The notes under the pieces: model-generated | Seen by the model: the letters and a program-made list of their open reading frames with translations, nothing else | The model's database searches: none | What the model was told of the DNA's origin: nothing | Shown: positions 42,303 through 52,184 of the stretch, one piece after another | Position numbering within the stretch: the stretch's first letter is position 1 | Layout of the letters: the number at the start of each line of letters is the position of its first letter | Program-made: the position numbers and the translations under genes | Source: Cephalopachus bancanus | Taxonomy: Eukaryota > Chordata > Mammalia > Primates > Tarsiidae | Reading direction: 5' to 3' | DNA: 64,000 nucleotides | Assembly: GCA_027257055.1 (NCBI GenBank) | Contig: JAPVLO010000180.1 | Coordinates: forward strand, 558,001 to 622,000

Positions 42303-42960
42303 TCTCATTCAAAAGTAAGCTAATCCAGCCCCTGTGGAAAGCAGTTTGGAGATTTCTCAGAGAGCCAAAAACAGACTTTCCATTCAACCCGGCAACTCCA
42401 CTACCAGGTATCTACCCAAAGGAGCATAAATCGCTCGTCCAAAAAGACCCCTGCTCTAGTGTGTCAATCGCATGCAATTCACAATAGCAAAGACGTGGAA
42501 CCAACACAGGTGCCCATCAGCAGTGGGCAGGGAAGAGAAAATGTGGTCTATAGACACCATGGAATACTACACAGCCATCAAGAAGCATGCAAGCATGAGC
42601 TTCGCAGCAGCACGGATGCAGCCGGAGGCCCTTATTCTAAGCGAACTAACACAGAAACAGAAAATTGAACGCCGCGTGTTCTCACAAGTGGGAACTGCGC
42701 ACAGGGCACACACGGACATAAAGATGGAACACAGATGCTGTGGACTTAGAGGTAAGGAGAGAGGGGCAAGGGCTGGAAAACTGTCTGTTGGGTTAGGGTT
42801 AGGGCTGGTTAGGGTTAGGGTTAGGAAACTGCCTGTTGGGCACCATGCTCGCCATTTGGGTGATGGCCTCGATGGAAGCCCAGACCTCCCCATCACACAA
42901 TATGCCCCTGTGACGGGCCTGCACACGCACCCTTTGAAACGAAGTTTTATTTTAAAAAAG
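42303..42960 (+). mobile_element. L1 3' end, sense, with telomeric insert
   Basis: ORF2 C-terminal text (PLWKAVWRFLREP, IDTMEYYTAIKKH, QKIERRVFSQVG) followed by L1 3'UTR (GGGTGATGGCC, CCCATCACACAATATGCCCC) and an A-rich end. Several frame breaks. A (TTAGGG)n segment interrupts the 3'UTR. Confidence 0.9.
42791..42825 (+). repeat. Interstitial telomeric repeat (TTAGGG)n
   Basis: GGTTAGGGTTAGGG, a CT interruption, then GGTTAGGGTTAGGGTTAGG. Flanked by GAAAACTGTCTGTTGGG (42776-42792) and GAAACTGCCTGTTGGG (42825-42840), a duplication of L1 3'UTR sequence normally present once. Confidence 0.92.
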
Positions 42961-44514
42961 CAATTCCCACTCCAGAGATGCCACGGCACACATACTCTAA
43001 GAGTGCCCCTGTGGCCCCTGCCAGCCAGCACTCACCTGCTGAACCCACTGGCTGGCACCCACCCGCCGGCAAGCATCTGCTAACTCACCTGCTAACACCC
43101 ACCTGCTGGCACTCGTTGTCACCTGCCACTCTGGGAAGCATGACAGAGTGCCGCACGAAATAACAACGCCCTGCGTAAAGGATGGAAAAGCTTTTCCCGG
43201 TGTGGAACTGGTGCCATCTGGTGGCCCTTGGTGTCTCTCAACTGCCCACAACAGAATCACGTTCTTCAAGTTTTTGTGAATTGTGTGCTTTTTGGGGTTA
43301 TCCCTCGGCAATACCCAAGGTTAATTTCCCCATAATCTCTGCATGCCCTTTCTGGAATCCTTGCCCATGGCAGGCAGGTGTAATAGATAGAGAGCCGACA
43401 GAGCCAGCCCACCCAGCTCTGTGGATGTGTCCTCGGCCACCGATTGGCTCAGGATGTGGGCAGGTCCATCCTCTGGAGATATGGGGAGTGCGCCCTTCCT
43501 TAAGAGCTGTCGTGGGGGTCCGTGGGAGGAGATACATGCGGGCTTGACCTACAGTGGATGCTCTGTCCTCACCTCTCCCTGTGGTCATGGATTTGTCCCA
43601 TCCCCTCTCTGGGCCCCAGAATTGCCTTCTAGTTACCCAGACACTGACACTGGAAGTACGGATTGCATGGACTCCTCGCCCCAGGATCACACAGGATCTC
43701 TGCCAGGAGGCCTTGGGTCTGGTCTTGCTCTGGCTCTGCCATTTGCTGGGATAGATGACCTTTCCCGTAACAAGAAGATTGGCTGCTAAAGATGATTTGG
43801 TATAGTGGTGTGAAAGTACAGCGCATCAAATAAGCATTCAACAAACGTTAGCGTTCATTCCAGAAACAGCTGCATTCTAGAAGTGGAGAGACTGAAGGAT
43901 GCAACTCTACAGCCGGTCAGTGGCGCAATTTTGGGCATGAAGTCAGAGGAGTCTTACTGCATTGTCAGCCCAGTGTGGGCACATCGATCCCAGCCTCACA
44001 GTCCTCTTTGAGTTTTGAGAAGAGAGTTTGTCTCCAAGCACATAGAATGCTTCCACCCTCTAGTAAGTGTAAGCCTAATGGCGTCAATGTGTTGAAAGAA
44101 ATGGAGCTGGTACGTTGATGAAGGGGGAGCCAGCTTTGTGCACACAAGACAGCACTCACGGGGCTGGACCAGCACCTGGTGTGGCAGCTCCTCTTGACTG
44201 CACCTACCACCAAGGATCCCAGCCATTCACCCCAGATGTTCAAATGAAAAAGCTTCCCTGAAGGGACTCCTCCTTATGGGACCCCAAGAGTCACGGGAAT
44301 GAGAGAGCAAGGACGGCTTGCTGCCCTCCGTGGAGGGAGAGGAGCCGGGGCTTCCCAGACCTGAAGCCTCCCTGCAGGGGGACTGCCACCAGGGCTGTGG
44401 ACTCGGGGATCACAGCAGTAGGGAGGCTCTCTACAGCAAGCCTGGGACAGCTCCAGGCTTCAGGGATTTGTGTCCATGGAATTCTCCATTGTGTACATCA
44501 TTAATGCACCATTA
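42961..44514. other. Intergenic, no gene seen
   Basis: Starts with a short 'CACCTGCTGGCACTC'-type imperfect repeat (43030-43125), then unique DNA containing the CTCF-like motif. Confidence 0.45.
43211..43224 (-). promoter_or_regulatory. CTCF-type motif
   Basis: Minus strand reads CCACCAGATGGCAC, an exact match to the CTCF core pattern CCASYAGRKGGCRS. It lies in unique DNA between LIPG and RPL17. A single motif does not prove occupancy. Confidence 0.45.
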
Positions 44515-45014
44515 AAAAAACTTTTAAATTTTATTTTATTGGTTGAATTGACACAATAAAGCACATATTTGTAGGGTGCATAGCATTGCTTCCATACATG
44601 TAAGGAAGGTATGGTGATCGGTCAGGGTGATTAACATATCCATCATCTCAAACATTTATCATTTCTTTGTGTTGGGAACATTCGGTGTCCTCCCTAACCT
44701 GCAGTGATATAGAACACTAGAACTTATTCCTCCTAACTGACTGTAATTTTGTATCCTTTACCAACATTCTCCCTACTCCTCCCTACCCTACCCTTCTAGC
44801 CTTCTAGTATCCTCTGTTCTACTTTTTATTTCTACGGGATCAATTTTTTTGGACTTCCACATATAAGTGGCTTATTGTTCCTGGCTTATTTCATTTAACA
44901 TAATGGCCTCCAGTTCCGTCCACATTGCTGCAAATGACAAGATTTTGTTCTTTTTACGGCTGAATAGTATTCCATTGTTTGTATATACCACTTTAAAAAA
45001 ACAAATCCATTTGT

Positions 45015-45312
45015 CGGCCAGGCTCGGTGGCTCAGTCTATAATCCCAGCACTTTGGGAGCCCGAGGCAAGTGGATTGCCTGAGCCCGTGCGTTCGAGACC
45101 AGCCCAGGCAACTTGGCGAGACCTCATCTCTACAATAAATCAAAAAATTAGTCAGGCATGGGTAGTGAGCATCTGTAGTTCTGGCTACTTGGAAGGCTGA
45201 GGCAGAAGGATCGCTGGAGCCCAGCAGATTGACGCTGAGGTGGCCATGAGTGTGCTACTGCCACTGCACTCCAGCCTGGGTGACGAAGTGAGACTCCAAC
45301 TAAAAAAAAAAA
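45015..45312 (+). mobile_element. Alu, lineage type, in L1
   Basis: GGCCAGGCTCGGTGGCTCAG, CAATAAATC linker. The flanking L1 text 'atccatttgtc' is repeated on both sides as the target duplication. Confidence 0.93.
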
Positions 45313-46631
45313 TCCATTTGTCTATTGTTAGACATCCAGGTTGATTCCACATCTTGGCTATTGTGAATAGTGCTGCAATAAACGTGGGGTGCAGATGTCT
45401 TTCGATATACCGATTTCTTTCCCTTTGGGTAAATGCCCTGTAGTGGAATTGCTGAGCATATGATAGTTCTATCTGCAGTTTTGAGAAACCTCCGTACAGT
45501 TCTTCATCGTGGCTACACTAGTTTACATTCCCTCCAACAATGTGCAAGAGTTCCCTTTCCTCCTGTTTGTTTGTTTTTTGTTTTGTCTTTTTGGTAATGA
45601 CCATCCTAACTGGGTGAGATGATACCTCACTGGGGCTTTGATTTGCATTCTCCTGATGATTTGCATTCTCCTGATGATTAGTGATGTTGAGCATTTTTTT
45701 TTCATATATGTGTTGGTTTTATGTATATCTTCTCTTGAGAAATGTCTTCAGATCATGTGTCTATTTTTAAATTGGATTGTTTGTTTGTTTGATGTTGAGT
45801 TCCTTGTATACTCTGGGTATCAATCCTGCTGGATGAGTAGTTTGCAAATATATCCCCCCATGCTGTAGGTTGTCTTTTACTTGTTTCCTTTGCTGTACAG
45901 AAGCTTTTAGTTGGATATAATCCTATTTATTTTTGCTTTTGTTGCCTGTGCTTTTGAAGTCTAACTCATAAAATCTTTTCCCAAATCAACATCCCGAAGA
46001 ATTTCCCCATGTTTTCTTCTAGTAGTTTCATGGTTTGGAGTCTTATATTTAGGTCTTTGATCCATTTTGAGTTGATTTTTTGTATAGGTGAGAGATAGGG
46101 GTCTAGTTTCATTCCTCTGGATATGAATATCCAGTTTTCCCAGCACCATTTATTGAAGATATCGTCCTTTTCTCAATGAGTGTTTTTGGTGCCTTTGTCA
46201 AAAATCAGTTGACTGTATATACATGGGTTCATTTCTGGTTCTCTACTCTGTTCCATTGGTTTTTATTCCAGTACCATGCTGCCCTGGTTACTACAGTTTT
46301 GCCATATATAATATTTGTATTTATATAAGATTATATATATATGATGCCATCTCCAGTGCTTGAATCAGGATGTGGTATAATTTGAAGTCTGATAATGTGA
46401 TGCCTCCAGCTTTGTTCTTTTTGCTCAAGATTGTGCCGGTAACATGGAGTCTTTTGTGGTTCTGCATAAATTTTGGGAATTTTTTTTCTACCTCGGGGAA
46501 GCATACATTGGTATTTTGATAGGGATTCCATGGAATTTGTAGATTGCTTTGGGTAGTATGGTCATTTTTAACAATGTTAATTCTTCTAATTCATAAGCAT
46601 GGGCTGTCTTTCCATTTATTTCTATCTTCAG

Positions 46632-46925
46632 TTTCTTTTTTTTTTGAGTTGGAGTCTCACTCTGTCAGCCAGACTGGAGTGCAGTGGCTACTCCCGGCCA
46701 CTGCAGCCTCGACCTGCTGGGCTCTGGTGATCTTCCGCCTCAGCCTTCCAAGTAGTGGGAACTACAGGTGCACGCTACCACACTCGGCTAATTTTTGATT
46801 TATTGTAGAGATGAGATCTCGCCAAGTTGCCCAGGCGGGTCTCAAACCCCACGGACTCAGGCAATCCACTCATCTTGACCTCCCAAAGCCCTGGGATTAC
46901 AGGCTGAGCCACCGAGCCTGGCCTC
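46632..46925 (-). mobile_element. Alu, antisense, lineage type, in L1
   Basis: GAGTTGGAGTCTCACTCTGTC through GCCACCGAGCCTGGCC with GATTTATTG linker. Confidence 0.93.
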
Positions 46926-47069
46926 TTTAATTTCTTTCATCAGTGTTCTGTAGCTTTCCTTATAGAAGACTTTTCAGCTCCTTAGCTAAATTTATTCCTT
47001 CTTTTCCCATCACTATTGTCAATGGGATCGTCTTTTTTAAATTTCTCTTTTATTTTATTTTTTCCTTTT

Positions 47070-47195
47070 TCTTTTTTTGGGACAAGATTTTACTAAGTTT
47101 CCCAAGCTGGTCTTGAACTCTTGGGCTCAACCAATCCTCCCCCATCTCAGTCTCTCAAATAACTGGGACTACAGAGGCATGTCACCACTCCTGTG
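47070..47195 (-). mobile_element. Alu monomer, antisense, in L1
   Basis: GGGACAAGATTTTACTAAG through CATGTCACCACTCC; single arm. Confidence 0.75.
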
Positions 47196-47221
47196 GGTTA
47201 GCCGTCTTGATTTCTTTTTCA

Positions 47222-47882
47222 GTTAGTCATTGTCTATGCATAGAAGTATGCGGAGAGAAAAGAACACTTCTACACTACTGGTGGGAATGCAAACTAGTGC
47301 ATCCTCTTTGGAAGACAGTGTGGCGATTTCTGAAAGAACTAGAAATGGACCTTCCATATGACCCAGCAATTCCCCTATTGGGAAGATACCTGGAGGAACT
47401 CAAATCATTCTACAAAAAAGATAGCTGCACATGCATGTTTGTTGCAGCTCTATTCACAATAGCAAAAACTTGGAACCAACCATGTTGCCCATCGAAGCTG
47501 GACTGGATAAAAAAAATATGGTACATATACACAATGGAATATTATATAGCCATAAAAAGGACAAACATATGGACTTTGCAGCAACTTGGATGGATTTAGA
47601 GTCGATCATACTCAGTGATCTATCACAGAAACAAAGAACAGAGTACCAAATGTTTTCACTCATAAGTGGAACTTGAACAATTATCATAATACTATAAGAA
47701 AGGGATTGGCAGTAATAGGAAACTGTCAAGGGAGGGGGGTGGGATTGGCAGTTGAGGGAAACTGCTAGGGGAGGGAGGGGCATACCTCATCAACAAGGAT
47801 ACCTGCATAGTCAATGTTTGTATACCTAATCCTGAATTGTACCCCACATCTTTATAATAAAAAAATAACAATAATAAAAAGA
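47222..47882 (+). mobile_element. L1 3' end, sense, nested in antisense L1
   Basis: ORF2 C-terminal text stays open for about 130 codons ([32 protein letters not shown]) and is followed by 3'UTR and an A-rich tail (TAATAAAAAAATAACAATAATAAAAAG). Possible decayed target duplication AGAAGTAT/AGAAATAC. Truncated at the 5' end. Confidence 0.9.
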
Positions 47883-48100
47883 AATACTACTTGGTTTTGC
47901 ATATTGATTTTGCATCCTGCAACTTCACAGAATCTGTTGATCAGTTCTGAGAAATATTTTGGCAGAGTCTTTAAGTTTTCTTGTATGTAATATCATGCCA
48001 TCTGCAGAGACCATTTGACTTCCTCCTTTCCAATTTGGATGCCCTTCATTTCTCTCTCTTGCCTAATTGCTCTGGCTAGGACTTCCAGTGCTATGCTGCA

Positions 48101-48786
48101 ATTCAACAAATATTTATCGAGCACTTATTATGAACAAGAAATCATTTTAGGCACTGGGGGAAAAAGACAGACAAGGACTGTGTTCTCATGAAGCTTACAT
48201 TTGTGAAAAAGGAGGTAGAAATTTAACAAGAAAACTAATAAACGAGAGAATTTCAGTCAATGAGATGTGTGTGAGGACAGAAAAGCAAGAGAATCCGGGA
48301 GGGGTTTCTGTAGCCTGAGCATCAGGACAGGAATGGAGGCAGAGGCTGGGTGGCTGCAGGAAGTCAACATCAGATATCTTTGCAAATCAAGGCAGGTGGA
48401 GGGAAGGGCCAGGGCAAAGGAACCAAGGCAGGAGTGAGTTAACTATGTCCCTGAAGCAGAAAGGAGATGATGGGGCTGAAGCAAACCCAGTGTGGAGGAA
48501 AATGGTGGGAAAGGAAGGCTGGGACTGTATCAGCCTCACACACCACAGCAAGAAGTGTGAACTTCATTTGGAGGGAAATGGGAAGTCTTTCAAGGGTTTT
48601 AACCTGGGTTCTGTGGAGGGAAGAGAATGCTGTTCAATATAATTTATATTTTTAAAGACCACGCTTCTCCTGGAGTTGTAGAAACTGTATTTCAGGGAGA
48701 CCAAATAGCTCTAGTTGGTGGGAAAAAATTCTTCTTACAGAGAGTACAAAACTATTCCAAACTAGGGAAGAATAAAGAGACACAGC
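48101..48786. other. Intergenic with ancient repeat scrap
   Basis: 'caacaaatatttatcgagcacttatta' near 48107 is an old mammalian repeat end; the rest is unique. Confidence 0.5.
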
Positions 48787-49098
48787 AGGCCAGGTGCAGT
48801 GGCTCACGCCCGTAATCCTAACACTTTGGGAGACTGAGGTGAGGGGATTGCCTGAGCCCAGGGGTTCAAGATCAGCCTAGACAACTTGGCGAGATCTTGT
48901 CTCTACAATAAATCAAAATAAAATAAAATAAAATAAATTAGCTGGGTGTAGCAGTGCATGCCTGTAGTTCCAGCTACTTGGAAGGCTGAGATGGAAGGAT
49001 CACCTGAGCCCAGCAGGTCGAGGCTGCAGTGGCTGTCAGTATGCTACTGCACTCCAGCCTGGGCAACAAAGTGAGACTCCCACTCAAGAGAGAGAGAG
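48787..49098 (+). mobile_element. Alu, lineage type with (AAAAT)n linker
   Basis: GGCCAGGTGCAGTGGCTCACG, CAATAAATC followed by AAAATAAAATAAAAT, GAGAGAGA tail. Confidence 0.92.
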
Positions 49099-49101
49099 AA
49101 G

Positions 49102-49432
49102 CCAGGCTGGTGGCTTAGCCTGTAATCCCGCGCTTTGAGAGACTGAGATGAGTGGATTGCCTGAGCCTGCGGGTTCAAGACCCACCTGGGCAACTTGGCG
49201 AGACCTCATCTCTATAATAAATCAAAAAATCAGCTGGGCGTGGTAGCGCATGCCTGTAATTCCAGCTATTCAGAAGGCTGAGGCAGAGGGATGGCGAGAG
49301 CCCAGCAGGTCGAGGTTGTAGTGGCTGGGAGCAGCCACTGCACTCCAGCCTGGGCGACAGAGTGAGACTCCAACTCAAAAAAAAATAAAAATAAATAAAA
49401 AATAAAAGTTACTCTTTAAAAAAAAAAAGAGA
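49102..49432 (+). mobile_element. Alu, lineage type
   Basis: GCCAGGCTGGTGGCTTAGCC, CAATAAATC-type linker (ataataaatc), long A-rich tail. Inserted next to the tail of the previous Alu. Confidence 0.92.
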
Positions 49433-49506
49433 GAGAGCAAATGAATGAGAGCAACTAAAGACAATGTCTGATTCTGAATTTGCCTCTCAGGGGGGAAAAA
49501 GCATTC

Positions 49507-49815
49507 TGGCTGGGTGTGGTGGCTCATACCTGTAATCCCAACCCTTTAGGTAGCTGAGGCAGGGGGTGGGGGGGGGGAGATTTCTTGAGCCCGGGAGTTC
49601 AAGAGCAGCCTGAGCAACATAGTGAAACCCCGTCTCTAAAAAAAAAAAAGTAGAAATTTGCCGGTCACAGTGGTGCATGCCTGCAGTCCCTGTTACTCAG
49701 GAGGCTGAGGTAGGCAGATTGCCTGAGCCCAGGAGTTCAAGGTTGCCGTGAGCCATGATCACACTGCTGCATTCCAGTTAGGAGACAGAGAAAGACCCTG
49801 TCTCTGAAAAAGGAA
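49507..49815 (+). mobile_element. Alu (J-like)
   Basis: GCTGGGTGTGGTGGCTCATACC, with a G-rich insertion GGGGTGGGGGGGGG (49563-49578). Confidence 0.9.
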
Positions 49816-50750
49816 GAAAGAAACTCAATGAAGAACAGCCAGATATCATGTGGTGCTTAGATGTGGTCTGGTTTTGAGCAACAACAAAAAAATTCTAAAG
49901 GACATTTTGGGGGCAACTAGGAAAATTGAGGTTTAGATTGAGTATTAGGAGAAATGAAAATGTATTGACATGATAAAACTGAGATTAACTGGGGAAAAAA
50001 AGCAGGTTACAACATAGGTACAGTATAGCTCCGGTTAGTAAATATATATAAAAACACACACAGTACACACAGGAAGGATATGCGTTAATCAATTGGACTG
50101 TATTTTCTTAGGCTGCTTATCTGTTATATCTAGCTTTCTACAAAGACACGCAAAGCTTTTGTAATCATTTAAACCTTTTAAATGAAGAAACTGCTCTGGC
50201 TCTAATGGACTGTGGGAAAGTCAAGAGTGGAGCAGGTGGACAAGTGACGGGCAAGGTGCTTCCCACTGTCTGACCCCAAGTCTAGATGGAAGCCCGAGTC
50301 TTGCCAGAAGTAAAGTTTCTTCACCGGACTCACACACACAGCCCAAGAGGCCCATGGCTGGGAGCACAAACTGGATGTGTTAACCATCTTGATGTTCTCT
50401 GGGGTGTCTTGTTGCCCAACAGAGGAGGGTAGAGATTTGCATGGGCCTAGGGAGTTACCCAGAAGAGGGAGGGTCCCGAGGGCTGACCTCTCTGAGGTCA
50501 TGTGAAGACCCTGCCAGGAAAATCACACACACACACACACCATCCATTAATGATGATGATGATGCCTGGTGGGGTGCAATGCAGTTGCCCCATAGGGTCT
50601 TTGGTTCGGTCAGAGAAAGGAATTTCAGAGCAAGTCCAAAGTATAATTTAAGACAAATTTATTGGAAAGAAGACATACTCAAAGAGCATGGGTGCCTTAG
50701 GAGAAAGGATATGTGCTTGCCTTTGACAAGAAGCTTTATATACTTGTCTG
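49816..50750. other. Intergenic, no gene seen
   Basis: Unique DNA; (CA)n at 50524-50541 and (GAT)n-type ATGATGATGATG at 50551-50564. Confidence 0.5.
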
Positions 50751-50754
50751 TTTG

Positions 50755-51020
50755 TTTGTTTTGAGTCAGAGTCTCACTCTGTCACCAAGGCTGGAGTGCA
50801 GTGGCATGCCTGGGCTCAGGCAATCCTTCCACCTCAGCCTTCCAAGTGGCTGGAACCATAGACGTGCACCACCACACCTGGCTAATTTTTGATGTATTGT
50901 AGAGATGAGATCTTGCCAAGTTGCCCTGGCTGGTCTTGAACTCCTAGGCTCAGGCAATCCTTTTGCCTCCGCCTCCCAAAGTACTGAGGTTACAGGCGTG
51001 AACCACCATGACCAGCTGCT
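50755..51020 (-). mobile_element. Alu, antisense
   Basis: GAGTCAGAGTCTCACTCTGTC through ACCACCATGACCAGC. Confidence 0.9.
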
Positions 51021-52184
51021 TTATATACTTTTACAATCAGGATTAAGAAAGCTTGAGTTAAGAGGGGTGGGCTGCAGGTATCTGGCCACAAGTTTTGATT
51101 AACATCTCTCAACCTTTAAGATCCCAAGGACCTTCTAAATAATGAAAGTTTCTGTCTAGCTCATTTTGCGCTTTTCTTAGACCAACACGTCTATGTCTTG
51201 GGTAACTCTCTATTATTTCTGTGATTTACTGTACTGGTAAATCCACATTCCATCACCTCTGATATGCCGGGTCAGTCTACTGAAGGTTGTGTATGGATAA
51301 GAAAGATGTCTGAATGCTTACCCTCTTCTAAATTAGAACTGCTTAAGAAAACCTGTCTACTTCTAAACTATGCTAACTATGCTTGCCTCACATGACAAGA
51401 TGAAAAAGAAAATGTACTTTTACATTTGGCCTTAAAAAAATTCACACCTCTTAAAAATTATATACAGTAAGGAAAGCTACAACAACGAAGAGGAAACTTT
51501 ACAACTCAAGGAACTAAGGGTCTCAGAAAAGCAGACGGCATGGGGTCCCTTAGGAAAGTCCCGGAAAGAAGAATGCCAGCTATTCCCCTGAAGGAGGTAA
51601 GAGAAAGGCAGGGCAGCAGAGAGGAGAGGCCAGTACCCGCTCTGAGAAGCAAATAAAAGGCCTCTAGTCCCCTGAGTAAGGGATTACATTTTTCCAATTG
51701 TCTGAAAAGAATTCCCCCCTCCTGGCTAATAAGGCCAGTTTCTAAGTGAAGCTCAACACAACATTGTGTGAGAGGCCCAGACTGAGGAGCCCTAGCAAAT
51801 CCTCAGGAGGGATTAAGACGGTCCTCCTGGCTCTGGGGGAGGCCCAGGGGCCAACCCTCTGCAGAGCCCACACCAGGGCAGGGAAGCGGATAGTGATCCA
51901 AAGGCAGGACACTGAGTATCCATTCATCTGCAAACCCCCAGATGTCCCCTCCCAGGAAGACAGCTGGGCTGCCCAACGCTGGCCAATGGAGATGCTGGGC
52001 TGAAAAGCCCTAGCTGCGAATTCATGGCCTCCACTGAAAATCCTTCTTTGGACAAACTGTCAACCACCTGCAGGACCCACTTGACATCTTTGTTGGGTCA
52101 GTGAGGAGAATGGCCATCGCTGTGAAAAGGCTGAGGGCATGCTGTGTCCTGCGGCTCCTGGGGAGCCACACAGCAAACAAAGCC
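51021..52184. other. Intergenic, no gene seen
   Basis: Unique DNA without recognised repeats up to the minisatellite. Duplicated-looking 'tttatatacttt' near 50735 and 51022 flanks the Alu and may be its target duplication. Confidence 0.45.

Larger units (their letters stand above)
44515..48100 (-). mobile_element. Old L1, antisense, with four later insertions
   Basis: L1 3'UTR and ORF2 in antisense ('gaatagtattccattg', 'gctgcaataaacgtgggg', 'ggttttattccagtaccatgctg', 'gcatcctgcaacttc') in correct order across gaps filled by an Alu (45015-45312), an Alu (46632-46925), an Alu monomer (47070-47195) and a sense L1 tail (about 47222-47880). About 2.2 kb is L1 proper. Confidence 0.88.

Noticed and set aside
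47207..47599. 130-codon frame with clear protein similarity
   Set aside because: It is the C-terminus of L1 ORF2 in a truncated copy; listed as a mobile element and not as a gene.
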